Positions 45,708 to 54,648 of a stretch of 64,000 nt of DNA are shown piece after piece. Under the pieces are notes generated by a model. That model searched no databases. It saw only the letters and a list, made by a program, of their open reading frames with translations, and was not told the origin of the DNA. The stretch is taken from the NCBI RefSeq assembly GCF_037120705.1, contig NZ_JAWLJU010000002.1, positions 1,550,001 to 1,614,000 of the forward strand. Direction: 5' to 3'. A program made the position numbers and the translations under genes. The first letter of the stretch is position 1, and every line of letters begins with the position of its first letter. The DNA comes from Pseudoalteromonas sp. UG3-2 (lineage in GTDB: Bacteria; Pseudomonadota; Gammaproteobacteria; Enterobacterales; Alteromonadaceae).

Positions 45708-48512
45708 TTAAAGGCTAGTTCCAAAGATTTTATGCCAAATATGGCAAACAGAGGAACGCTGCATTTTAAAATCATTTAAATTTATGCATCTCGAACCTCC
45801 ATTCAAGCACTGATAATGGTATTTGTTTCGATACAAGCAATAAGCATTTATTAGGCTCTTGCATTCTGACTCTGATAAAACAGAGACACTTTTGGCCATC
45901 TCGAAAATACGAATGTTATCTGAATAGGTGCAGAGATCAGAGTATTCATTACCATACTGCAGCACGATATATTGACTAATAAACTCAATATCCGTGATGC
46001 CACCACGACCTTGCTTTAAGTCAAATTCTGTAGCCGTGGTCTTGTCGAGATGGCTGCGCATTTTTTCCCGCATGGCAACGATATCAGCTTTCAGCTTTTG
46101 CTCATCACGGGGTTGTGTTAGCACCTGAGCTCGGATAGCAGCAAAGCGTTCCAGCATGTCCTGCTGCCCTAATACCATTCTCGCCCTAACTAAAGCCTGA
46201 TGCTCCCACGTCCATGCTTGCTGTAACTGGTATTGGTAAAAGCTCTCTAGGTTAATTGCCAACAACCCTGAGTTGCCCTCTGGGCGCAAACGCGTGTCTA
46301 ATTCGTACAACGGTCCAGATAAGGTTTTGGTATTAAAAAGATGCATTAACCGCTGTGCGAGCTTAAGGTAAAACTGCCGAGACGAAATCGACTTTTCACC
46401 CTGAGTGTAGCTGTCACCATCACGGTTGTGCACAAAGACTAAGTCTAAATCCGAGTTGTAACCAAGCTCCAATCCCCCAGCTTTGCCGTAGGCTATCACC
46501 GCAAACCCCTTTTCCTCTTCTGAAGCTCCCTCTGGTGCACCAAAGCGGGCCACGATGTGACTCCAAGCAATCGCCACCGCTTTGGCAATAATCGCCTCAG
46601 CCAGCGCCGTTAAATGATCGCTCACCTTCATCACATCCAGTACCCCAGTGGCATCAGCAGCAGCAATGCGTAATTGCTGAGTTTGTTTAAACTGCCGTAA
46701 GGTTTCCATTTGCAGCTCAATATCGTCGGCTTCAATGCGTAAAAAAGCTTGCTGAATTTCACTGTGGTAGGCCGACAGAGGCAAAGGCTTATACAGCGAC
46801 TGCGGGTCGATAAGTTCATCTAATAAAATGGGGTATTTGGCAATATGCTCTGCAATCCAAGCACTGTGACAACATAACTTGATTAATTGCGTCAGGGCGC
46901 CATGGTTTTCATACAGCAACTCAAGATACGCGGTACGCGATACCACTTTGCTAATGACTTTGAATACTCGGGCTAAGGCAGGCGGCATATTTTGCTTGCT
47001 AAGCTCCGCTAACACGATAGGCATGAGCTTATCGAGAATATCGCGGCCGCGAGTGCCGGCCTGTTTTTTTGCCAGCACTTTATTGAACTCGTCCAAGTCG
47101 TGTTGCCATTGCTCAAAACAGCGACTTGCAGGGCACTCACCAAGTTGAGCTATTTCACCACTTTGCCAGGCGTAAGTGGCGCTTTCATTATCATCAAATT
47201 CCTCTTCCGGCGGCTCGCCTATCACTTGCATAAACTCATCACGAACGCCTTGCATTAGGCGCGACAAGGTTAGCTGCACAGTATGATAGTCAGGGTAGTC
47301 CAGCAAATACGCCAATCGCTGTTGGCTCAGTTCGTCCTCGGGCAGGGTTTGAGTTTGTTTATCATCAAACGCTTGTAAATACTGCTCCACTTGACGCAAA
47401 CGCAAATATTGCTGTTGTAAATCGTCAGTGACTTGGATTGGGATGATTTCGAGCTGCTGCAGTTGCGCCAGTGCCTGTAACAGCGATGGCGTTTGCAGCG
47501 GCTGTTCGCGACCACCGCGGATCAGCTGAAGCGCTTGGACAATAAACTCGGCTTCTCGAATTCCCCCCGCCCCTAGTTTAATATTGTTACTGAGGCCTTT
47601 GCGGCGAACCTCTTGCGCAATTAAGTGCTTCATCTTTCTAAGTGAATCAATCACCGAAAAGTCAATGTAGCGACGGTAAACAAACGGTCGGATCAACTGG
47701 TAAAATTCCTGCCAGTATTGATTCGGCTGGCCAATGGGCCGCGCTTTTAACATCGCGTAGCGCTCCCATTCCCGGCCTTGGTCTTGATAATAGTCTTCCA
47801 TCGCCGCCAAACTCATGACCAAAGGGCCACTGTCGCCGAAAGGCCGCAATCGCATATCAACACGAAACACTTGGCCATCAATGGTGGTTTGATCCAAAGC
47901 CGCGATCAGCTTTTGCGCTACCCGAGTGTAAAACACTTGCGCTTCTATGCTACGGCGCCCGCCTGAGGTCGATACGCTGCGCGGGTAAGCAAAAATAAGG
48001 TCAATATCAGAAGAAAAGTTAAGCTCTCGCCCACCCAGCTTGCCCATGCCCAACACCAACATAGGTAGGGCGTTACCCTGATCATCTTTGGGACTCCCCG
48101 ACTGTTGCTCACAGCTGCGATAAGCCCACTGCTGAGCTTGATCTATGAGGGTGTCGCTGAGCTCAGAGACATAAGCAATACTGTCACTGATGTCATTTTT
48201 TACAATCAGATCGAGCCACATCACTTTCAACCAGTAGCGCAGTCGATATACTCTAAGCGCATGAAAAGCTTGTTTTTCATCTGCTAAGGGTTGGCTAAAA
48301 TCAAATACTGCCGGGCACTGCCGAGAGGCCATTTGCTGTTCGTCTAGCAGCCACTCGGCCCACTGTGGAAAACGCGACAAAATACGATAAGCAAAGTCGC
48401 TTAATGCCATTAAACGAGCAATATCAGGCATGAGAGCCTGCTCCGGATAGAGCTCCTGATGACGCTGGTGAGCCAGTTCATTTAAGGTCGCATTGTTAAA
48501 CAGGGCCGTCAT
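45708..48512 (-). CDS. glnE: Glutamine synthetase adenylyltransferase/deadenylase
   Basis: Bifunctional enzyme adenylylating and de-adenylylating GlnA. 934 aa from the ATG at 48512, which has AAGGAG seven bases upstream; the first six residues of the longer frame are discarded. Two nucleotidyltransferase domains are visible: GMGKLGGRELNFSSDIDLIF (N-terminal, deadenylase) and AYGKAGGLELGYNSDLDLVF (C-terminal, adenylylase), each followed by a helical GlnD-type domain. Monocistronic; its 3' end marks the right edge of the island. Confidence 0.95.
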   Translation of the reverse strand: MTALFNNATLNELAHQRHQELYPEQALMPDIARLMALSDFAYRILSRFPQWAEWLLDEQQMASRQCPAVFDFSQPLADEKQAFHALRVYRLRYWLKVMWLDLIVKNDISDSIAYVSELSDTLIDQAQQWAYRSCEQQSGSPKDDQGNALPMLVLGMGKLGGRELNFSSDIDLIFAYPRSVSTSGGRRSIEAQVFYTRVAQKLIAALDQTTIDGQVFRVDMRLRPFGDSGPLVMSLAAMEDYYQDQGREWERYAMLKARPIGQPNQYWQEFYQLIRPFVYRRYIDFSVIDSLRKMKHLIAQEVRRKGLSNNIKLGAGGIREAEFIVQALQLIRGGREQPLQTPSLLQALAQLQQLEIIPIQVTDDLQQQYLRLRQVEQYLQAFDDKQTQTLPEDELSQQRLAYLLDYPDYHTVQLTLSRLMQGVRDEFMQVIGEPPEEEFDDNESATYAWQSGEIAQLGECPASRCFEQWQHDLDEFNKVLAKKQAGTRGRDILDKLMPIVLAELSKQNMPPALARVFKVISKVVSRTAYLELLYENHGALTQLIKLCCHSAWIAEHIAKYPILLDELIDPQSLYKPLPLSAYHSEIQQAFLRIEADDIELQMETLRQFKQTQQLRIAAADATGVLDVMKVSDHLTALAEAIIAKAVAIAWSHIVARFGAPEGASEEEKGFAVIAYGKAGGLELGYNSDLDLVFVHNRDGDSYTQGEKSISSRQFYLKLAQRLMHLFNTKTLSGPLYELDTRLRPEGNSGLLAINLESFYQYQLQQAWTWEHQALVRARMVLGQQDMLERFAAIRAQVLTQPRDEQKLKADIVAMREKMRSHLDKTTATEFDLKQGRGGITDIEFISQYIVLQYGNEYSDLCTYSDNIRIFEMAKSVSVLSESECKSLINAYCLYRNKYHYQCLNGGSRCINLNDFKMQRSSVCHIWHKIFGTSL

Positions 48513-48598
48513 AAAAAACTCCTTTATCAACTGGCGCTTAGCATAAGCGGTGTTATGTATTATAGTAACTCTATTGAAACCACAACCTTACACTGAGT

Positions 48599-49492
48599 AT
48601 GAGTTATTTGTCTCTAGCCAACATCAACTTTTTAGCCATTGCCATTTGTTTTGTTTTTGCCTGCGGCTTTACCATACTGCTGCGTTTACTAGCGCAACGC
48701 AGTGCCAACAACTTGTTAAATGAAGAGCTGGCGCAACGAGATAATTTTGCTCTGGGGATCAGTTATGCCTGTCAGGTTGCCATTGTCAGCGTCTGTATGG
48801 CGTACTTATTTAATGATTTGGGTGTTGAGCAAGCGCAGCAGCAGCCCCTTAAAGCATTACTAACCATTACTTTAATCCTTGGCTTTATTTATGCTGGTCA
48901 ATGGGTACACCGCAAATGGATTTTGCGGCAATTCAATGAAGAAGAGGCCATTCTCAAGCAGAACATATGTGCCGCCATGGTGGACTCCGGGATGTTACTC
49001 AGTAACGCCATTTTAGTGCTGGGGTTATATCACTGGGTACACCCTAAAGGTTGGAGTGATCTGTTAGTGGTGGGCTTGAGTTTTGTGTTATTGCAGTTTT
49101 TATTTGCACTCGATAGTAAAGTAAGGGAGAGCCGCTTTGCCGAACTCAACCAAGGCGCTTCCCTACAGCAAAACTTTAACCTCAAAAACACCTCGATTGG
49201 GATCCGCTATGCCGGTAAATCCATTGCTTTGTCATTGGCCATTTACGCAGGTCTGCATAGCGCCCCTTACCACGGCGCTATGGTAGTGGAAAACCTATTC
49301 TCTGTGATATTGCATTGTGGGGTGATGTGGGTATTGCTTTACCTTGGCAGCTATGTGTTACTGCATCTTTCGTTGCCAAAAGTAAACATTGGCTTGGAAG
49401 TGGATCATCAAGATAATGTCGGTATTGCCTGTTTAGAATTTGCGGTTTTCTGCTCTATGGGCTATTTACTTATTAACTTGTTCTCTGTGTAA
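48599..49492 (+). CDS. DUF350-type membrane protein
   Basis: 297 aa with about eight hydrophobic segments in two similar halves of four, each with the DUF350 pattern (FALGISYACQVAIVSVCMAYLF in the first, IGIRYAGKSIALSLAIYAGL in the second). Charged loops such as HRKWILRQFNEEEA follow. The family (YjfL-like) has no settled function. It is divergent from glnE with an 86-bp gap, and the following frame starts 10 bp after its stop. Confidence 0.82.
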   Translation: MSYLSLANINFLAIAICFVFACGFTILLRLLAQRSANNLLNEELAQRDNFALGISYACQVAIVSVCMAYLFNDLGVEQAQQQPLKALLTITLILGFIYAGQWVHRKWILRQFNEEEAILKQNICAAMVDSGMLLSNAILVLGLYHWVHPKGWSDLLVVGLSFVLLQFLFALDSKVRESRFAELNQGASLQQNFNLKNTSIGIRYAGKSIALSLAIYAGLHSAPYHGAMVVENLFSVILHCGVMWVLLYLGSYVLLHLSLPKVNIGLEVDHQDNVGIACLEFAVFCSMGYLLINLFSV

Positions 49493-49502
49493 CTCATGGT
49501 TA

Positions 49503-50000
49503 ATGGCATTACAAGATGGTTGTTTTTTACTGGTCGATAGCAATTGGGATTTTAGCCTAGAGTTGGTCGAGCATATAAAAGCCAGACAGCCATCCGCCGC
49601 CAGTAATATTATTATTGCTGGCGACAACACCAAGCAAATGCTGAAAATGATGTTTAACGAGCAAATCAAAGACTACTGCTACTGTGATTTTGATAACGAA
49701 ATCAGCGTTTCTGAGCTAGCCACTTACCTGCATCAACACCATAGAATTTGCGCAGTGCTATTTTACGCCTTGGATTATCACTTGGCCTCGTCAGAGCAGC
49801 GCTTTATTTTCGACTCCTTGCACCGTTTCCGCTTTATTATTGAGCAGTCCCCTGCAGGCTTTGAAGTAAGCCAACTAAACGCTAGCGCCACTATCAATCA
49901 CCTCTCTTGTCACCCCGAGCGCAATGACTTGCCCAGTGCCGCCCTTATGCTCACTGAGCTAAGCCAGCTGCTGGGGTTAAAAAGCAAGGTGGTAAGCTAG
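49503..50000 (+). CDS. Hypothetical protein after DUF350 gene
   Basis: 165 aa from the ATG at 49503 (10 bp after the DUF350 stop); the longer frame would overlap that gene. Soluble, no signal peptide, begins MALQDGCFLLVDSNWDFSLELVEHIKA: a beta strand, turn and helix as in Rossmann-like folds, then IIIAGDNTK and AVLFYALDYHLAS. A nucleotide-binding-like fold is a guess; there is no motif that identifies a family. Likely co-transcribed with the DUF350 gene and rsmE. Confidence 0.6.
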   Translation: MALQDGCFLLVDSNWDFSLELVEHIKARQPSAASNIIIAGDNTKQMLKMMFNEQIKDYCYCDFDNEISVSELATYLHQHHRICAVLFYALDYHLASSEQRFIFDSLHRFRFIIEQSPAGFEVSQLNASATINHLSCHPERNDLPSAALMLTELSQLLGLKSKVVS

Positions 50001-50057
50001 ACTATCCTATTGCTAGCGCTTAACATTGCAATTATTGATTCCGTAAATAATGCAATT

Positions 50058-50792
50058 ATGCGCGTACCACATATATTTCAAGACTCGCCACTGGCAATTG
50101 GCGAAGCCGTAACCTTAGACGACGATGCTGCCGGTCACATCGGCCGCGTTTTAAGAATGACCACCGCTGATAAAGTAAGCTTGTTTAACGGCCAAGGTGG
50201 TGAATACCTGTGTCGTCTCAGTGAAGTCAGTAAAAAGAAAGTGATCGCCATTCCAGAGTCGTTTAGCGATCATAACGTCGAGTCACCACTGGCCATCCAC
50301 TTAGGCCAAGGCATTTCTCGAGGTGATAAAATGGACTTCACCATTCAAAAGTCGGTGGAGTTAGGAGTCACTGAGATCACCCCACTCTTTACGAACCGCT
50401 GTGGCGTCAAGCTCAGCGGCGAGCGTCTGGCGAAAAAACATCAACAGTGGCAGAAAATAGCCATTGCCGCAGCTGAACAGTCAGGTCGTAATACCATTAC
50501 CACCGTCCACCCTCCTATCGATTTGGCGCAGTGGTTAGCACAGCAAAGCAATGCCTTGAAAGTGACCCTACACCCAAGAGCCGAGCATTCAATTAAAACC
50601 TTACCCTACCAAGGTGAGGGGATCCGCTTTTTAGTTGGCCCAGAAGGTGGCTTCACCGACGAAGAGCTGAGCGCAACTCAAGAGCAAGGATTTATTGATG
50701 TCCGCTTAGGGCCAAGAGTGCTGCGAACCGAAACGGCGGCACTAACGGTGCTGAGCGCATTGCAGTTGCAATTTGGCGACTTAGCTCTTTAA
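50058..50792 (+). CDS. rsmE: 16S rRNA m3U1498 methyltransferase
   Basis: 244-aa SPOUT methyltransferase. Starts MRVPHIFQDSPLAIGE, the family N terminus (the longer frame adds 16 residues). N-terminal PUA-like part, 'HIGRVLRMTTADKVSLFNGQGGEY', then the knot: LVGPEGGFTDEEL and LGPRVLRTETAALT, which form the SAM-binding trefoil. Length agrees with E. coli RsmE (243). The start lacks a strong ribosome-binding site. gshB follows after 65 bp. Confidence 0.93.
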   Translation: MRVPHIFQDSPLAIGEAVTLDDDAAGHIGRVLRMTTADKVSLFNGQGGEYLCRLSEVSKKKVIAIPESFSDHNVESPLAIHLGQGISRGDKMDFTIQKSVELGVTEITPLFTNRCGVKLSGERLAKKHQQWQKIAIAAAEQSGRNTITTVHPPIDLAQWLAQQSNALKVTLHPRAEHSIKTLPYQGEGIRFLVGPEGGFTDEELSATQEQGFIDVRLGPRVLRTETAALTVLSALQLQFGDLAL

Positions 50793-50857
50793 ATTTAGCT
50801 GGGCGAGCCCCATATTATCAATAACTTCACCTATATAAGCGCTCAGCGGGAGCAACT

Positions 50858-51817
50858 ATGACGATTAAATTAGGGATCATCTCAGACCCAATCAGTGGCT
50901 TTAACATCAACAAAGACACTGGATTTGCCATGATGCTGGCAGCCCAACAACGCGGCTATGAGCTTTACTACATGGAAATGGATGACTTGTTTTTATACCA
51001 AGGCAATGCCCAAGCCACTGCGGCTAAGCTAGAGGTATTTGATGATCCTAACCACTGGTATGAGCTGGAGCCAAAACAAGAGCTTAACCTAGGCGATTTA
51101 GACGTCATTTTAATGCGCAAAGACCCGCCCTTCGATACTGAATATATTTACGCCACCTATATTCTCGAACGCGCGGAATTAGCGGGTGCCTTGGTGGTTA
51201 ATAAGCCGCAAAGCCTAAGAGATGCCAATGAAAAGCTCTATACCGCTTGGTTTAGCGAACACACGCCCGACACCCTGGTAACACGCAGCCAAGAGCAAAT
51301 ACGCGCATTTTTAGCCAAACATGGTGACGTGATTTTAAAACCGCTCGACGGCATGGGTGGCGCATCTATTTTTCGCGTGAAACAGGATGACGCCAACATT
51401 GGTGTGATCTGCGAAACACTCACCGAGCATGGCAGTCGTTACGCCATGGCGCAAAACTACATTCCCGCCATTAAAGATGGTGATAAGCGCGTACTGGTCG
51501 TTGACGGTGAGGTGATGCCTTACTGCCTTGCACGGATCCCACAAGGGGGTGAAACGCGCGGTAACTTAGCTGCTGGTGGCAAAGGTGAAGCACGCCCCAT
51601 CAGCGACAGCGACCGCAAAATTGCCGAGGCCGTAGCGCCGACGTTGAAACAAAAAGGCTTACTGTTTGTTGGCCTTGATATTATTGGCGATAAACTCACA
51701 GAGATTAATGTCACCGCACCAACCTGTGTGAAAGAGATTGAAGCGGCGTATGACATCTCTATCATGGCGAAGTTTTATGATGCGATCGAGCGAAAACTCG
51801 ACCATACTAAAAAGTAA
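50858..51817 (+). CDS. gshB: Glutathione synthetase
   Basis: 319-aa ATP-grasp ligase joining gamma-glutamylcysteine to glycine. Visible: N-terminal 'IKLGIISDPISGFNINKDTGF', the 'DVILMRKDPPFDTEY' strand, the ATP-grasp 'VILKPLDGMGGASIF' and the C-terminal 'LLFVGLDIIGDKLTEINVTAPTC' with Mg-binding residues. Its product is the reductant for the peroxidase at 16299. It follows rsmE and precedes yqgE and ruvX, conserved order in gammaproteobacteria. Confidence 0.96.
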   Translation: MTIKLGIISDPISGFNINKDTGFAMMLAAQQRGYELYYMEMDDLFLYQGNAQATAAKLEVFDDPNHWYELEPKQELNLGDLDVILMRKDPPFDTEYIYATYILERAELAGALVVNKPQSLRDANEKLYTAWFSEHTPDTLVTRSQEQIRAFLAKHGDVILKPLDGMGGASIFRVKQDDANIGVICETLTEHGSRYAMAQNYIPAIKDGDKRVLVVDGEVMPYCLARIPQGGETRGNLAAGGKGEARPISDSDRKIAEAVAPTLKQKGLLFVGLDIIGDKLTEINVTAPTCVKEIEAAYDISIMAKFYDAIERKLDHTKK

Positions 51818-51835
51818 CCATTAAGGGGGCTGGTT

Positions 51836-52393
51836 ATGAAATCACTTGCAAACCATTTTTTAGTGGCAATGCCCACCATGGACGATCCGTTTTTCAATCA
51901 CACCGTAACTTACTTGTGTGAACATAATGACGATGGTGCCATGGGACTGGTGGTTAACCATCCCATCGATATCACTGTGGGCGAGTTATTAGACCAAATT
52001 GATATTGAAAACGACAAAAGCAGTCAAGCTGCCGATGTCCAAGTGTATGCTGGCGGACCGGTACACACCGACCGCGGTTTTGTGCTGCACACACCAAAGT
52101 ATGGCTATGCAGCCAGCCAAGAGCTTAGCTCTGACATTATGATCACCACCTCAAAAGACGTGCTAGCCTCGCTGACTTCAACCCAGTGCCCCGAGGGCTT
52201 CATTATCACCTTGGGCTACGCCGGTTGGGTCAGTGGTCAGTTGGAAAAAGAACTAAAAGAAAACACCTGGTTAGTGGTCGAAGCCGACCCAGAGATCATC
52301 TTTAATACGCCACCCAATAAACGCTGGGAAAAGGCCGTACAAATGCTTGGCATTGACGTTGCCCAGCTCAGCTCACAAGCAGGCCACGCCTAG
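51836..52393 (+). CDS. yqgE: YqgE/AlgH family protein
   Basis: 185 aa (UPF0301). Typical segments are '[22 protein letters not shown]', '[17 protein letters not shown]', '[17 protein letters not shown]' and '[17 protein letters not shown]'. AlgH was linked to alginate regulation in Pseudomonas, but the function is unsettled. AGGGGG-like site before ATG; ruvX follows 26 bp after its stop. Confidence 0.93.
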   Translation: MKSLANHFLVAMPTMDDPFFNHTVTYLCEHNDDGAMGLVVNHPIDITVGELLDQIDIENDKSSQAADVQVYAGGPVHTDRGFVLHTPKYGYAASQELSSDIMITTSKDVLASLTSTQCPEGFIITLGYAGWVSGQLEKELKENTWLVVEADPEIIFNTPPNKRWEKAVQMLGIDVAQLSSQAGHA

Positions 52394-52418
52394 CTTAGTT
52401 TTACTAAAAGAAGCATCC

Positions 52419-52868
52419 ATGGAAGCAAAAAAAGAAAAACCCGCTAAAGGTCATCGCACCGTATTAGGCTTTGACTTTGGCACCAAAAGCATTGGTTTGG
52501 CTATTGGCCAAGAGATCACCGGCTCCGCCTCATCACTGGGTGCCGTGAAGGCGCGAGATGGCATTCCCAACTGGGATGATATTGCTGTTTACATTAACGA
52601 GTGGCAGCCAGATGTTATCGTGGTAGGCTTACCCCTGAATATGGATGGCACCAGCCAAGACCTTACTTTTCGGGCAAAAAAGTTTGCCAACCGGCTACAT
52701 AACCACTTCCGCTTGCCAGTAGAGACCCAGGATGAGCGTCTCACCACTGCCGATGCCAAAGCGAGATTGTTCGAACAAGGCGGCTATAAAAACCTAGCAA
52801 AAGGCAACGTCGATGGAATGTCGGCCTGCATCATTCTAGAAAGCTATTTCGAGTCCATGTGGCAATAG
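52419..52868 (+). CDS. ruvX: Holliday-junction resolvase-like protein / pre-16S rRNA nuclease
   Basis: 149-aa RNase H-fold protein (YqgF). N-terminal [17 protein letters not shown] gives the first catalytic Asp; '[17 protein letters not shown]', '[16 protein letters not shown]' and '[16 protein letters not shown]' contain the other acidic residues. In E. coli it completes maturation of the 16S 5' end. I use the ATG at 52419; the longer frame overlaps yqgE and starts with unrelated residues. Confidence 0.93.
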   Translation: MEAKKEKPAKGHRTVLGFDFGTKSIGLAIGQEITGSASSLGAVKARDGIPNWDDIAVYINEWQPDVIVVGLPLNMDGTSQDLTFRAKKFANRLHNHFRLPVETQDERLTTADAKARLFEQGGYKNLAKGNVDGMSACIILESYFESMWQ

Positions 52869-53115
52869 CCACGCTAAAACAGTTTTGACCCAGTGATGAA
52901 GGTGTGTAAATGCCTTCATACCCAAAATATCGCCCACACCTGCGGTTGCATAAACTAACTACCCCCTATACAAAATGAACACATAGTGAATAACTATTCC
53001 TAGAACTACGCTCCTTTGTTGATATTATTTCACTTTTGGCTGAATTTAAGCTCTGGTACTCTCCACGCTTCGTTTATTCATACCAATCCAGCAGTAATAT
53101 ATAACAAGGGAACTT

Positions 53116-54324
53116 ATGAAAAGAACACTTGCGGCCACGCTTATTGCCAGCGTGCTTACAGCCCCAATAGCCACCGCCATCGAGCTCTACAAAGATGAAC
53201 AAAACAGTGTCAGCGTTGGCGGCTTTATTGACGCAAGAATAATTCATACGCAAAACGAGAGCGAGTTAGTTAACGGTGCCTCACGAGTGAACTTTGGCTT
53301 CAAACGGCAACTTAAAGATGACTGGCTGGCGTTTGCGTTACTCGAGTGGGGTGTCAACCCAGTGGGTAATAGCGACATAGTGTACAACAATCGTTTCGAA
53401 TCAAAACAAGATGAATTTTTATATAATCGGCTCGGCTATGTCGGAATTGAACACCAAGATTATGGTCAAATTACCTTAGGTAAACAGTGGGGTGCATGGT
53501 ACGACGTGGTTTACAGTACCAACTATAGCCTTGTCTGGGATGGCAACGCTGCCGGGGTTTATACCTACAATAAAGACGATGGTGCGATCAATGGCACTGG
53601 CCGTGGTGATAAGGTACTGCAATATCGTAATAACTTCGATAAATTCAGTTTTAGCGTCCAAGCGCAATTAAAATCTGATGATTTTTATACCTGTGACGTC
53701 GTTGATATCTCACTCAGTTCTTGTGAGGCGCTATTTAACCAAGGGGATAACGCGGCACAAAAGGTCGAGTTCAACTCCACTTATGGCGCAGCACTGAGCT
53801 ACTCTGCCACACAAAACCTAACACTTAGCGCCGGCATTAACCGTGGCGAGTTCGATATTGTCTACGCGGGTGGCCGCAATCAATCCGTTAAAGACGTCAT
53901 TTATGGTGTAGGCATCACCTACGGTGACTTTAATCAACCTGGTTGGTACGCCGCAGCCAATATCAACAAAAACGAAAATCACGATACCGATAACTTAGGC
54001 CGCTTAATAAAAGAGGCCGTCGGTTTGGAGTCACTACTTAGCTATCGCTTCAAAAATGACCTTCGCACTTTTGTTGCCTACAACCTATTCGACGCCGGCG
54101 ATGATTATGTTATTCAACCCAACTTTAACGCCGACCCGAGCGACATCTTCAAACGTCAGTTTGCTGTACTGGGTATGCATTATTTTATGAGCGACGACAC
54201 CATATTATATATAGAAGCACGGAAAGACTTTAGCGACTTTTCCAGCGCTAATGCCACGCAAGAAGCACAAATGTCACAAACCGAAGACGACGGGATCGCC
54301 TTGGGTGTTCATTATTCATTATAA
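53116..54324 (+). CDS. Outer-membrane porin
   Basis: 402 aa with a signal peptide ending ATA about residue 22. The mature part has alternating hydrophobic-polar strands typical of 16-stranded general porins: 'NSVSVGGFIDARIIH', 'DEFLYNRLGYVGIEHQDYGQITLGKQWGAWYDVV', a loop with two Cys (CDVVDISLSSC). The last residues GVHYSL end in Leu rather than the usual Phe. AAGGGAA before ATG. Solute specificity unknown. Followed by the chimeric scar at 54373. Confidence 0.85.
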   Translation: MKRTLAATLIASVLTAPIATAIELYKDEQNSVSVGGFIDARIIHTQNESELVNGASRVNFGFKRQLKDDWLAFALLEWGVNPVGNSDIVYNNRFESKQDEFLYNRLGYVGIEHQDYGQITLGKQWGAWYDVVYSTNYSLVWDGNAAGVYTYNKDDGAINGTGRGDKVLQYRNNFDKFSFSVQAQLKSDDFYTCDVVDISLSSCEALFNQGDNAAQKVEFNSTYGAALSYSATQNLTLSAGINRGEFDIVYAGGRNQSVKDVIYGVGITYGDFNQPGWYAAANINKNENHDTDNLGRLIKEAVGLESLLSYRFKNDLRTFVAYNLFDAGDDYVIQPNFNADPSDIFKRQFAVLGMHYFMSDDTILYIEARKDFSDFSSANATQEAQMSQTEDDGIALGVHYSL

Positions 54325-54372
54325 ACAACGCAGTGGCTGCTCAGTGAGTATTAGCCGAGCCATACCCACGGC

Positions 54373-54580
54373 CTAGCTGGCGACTACTTGGCAGGCTGGC
54401 GCACTTGGTACTGAGTCAAATCAGGGATCAACCCAGCTTGCTGATACGCTTTTGTTATGGCGCCTTGCTGGCGCAGCTGCTGCAAGCCTTTTTGTTCGTT
54501 ATTTTGTAGTTTAATCACCAAGCGTAGGTCGTTTGGTGAGTTAGCACGGTGTAAGGCATCGGCATAGTTAATGCGCTGCA
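54373..54580 (-). pseudogene. Chimeric duplicate of solute-binding and pilU 3' ends
   Basis: Bases 54373-54493 match 56302-56422 (end of the solute-binding gene, 3 mismatches in about 122) and 54492-54580 match 57221-57309 or so (end of pilU, about 10 mismatches in 87). The junction is GCCTTTTTGT, present at both source points, so the segment looks like a duplicate that lost about 800 bp between two 10-bp direct repeats. The fusion keeps one open frame (65 codons): PilU-like QRINYADALHRANSPNDL, then the solute-binding tail QLRQQGAITKAYQQAG. I consider it a scar, not a gene. Confidence 0.85.
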
Positions 54581-54648
54581 TTTTTAGCGCAAACTACTGG
54601 TCGGATCTGATTTAGCTGTTATGCTGAAAATAAAAAATGGAGTTCAGC

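Noticed and set aside
52896..52919. ATGAAGG...CCTTCAT inverted repeat after ruvX as a terminator
   Set aside because: The stem is short, the loop is long and no U-tract follows on either strand.
54384..54581. 65-codon frame considered as a real gene
   Set aside because: It is a fusion of two 3' gene ends from 56.3-57.3 kb with no ribosome-binding site; treated as a duplication scar.
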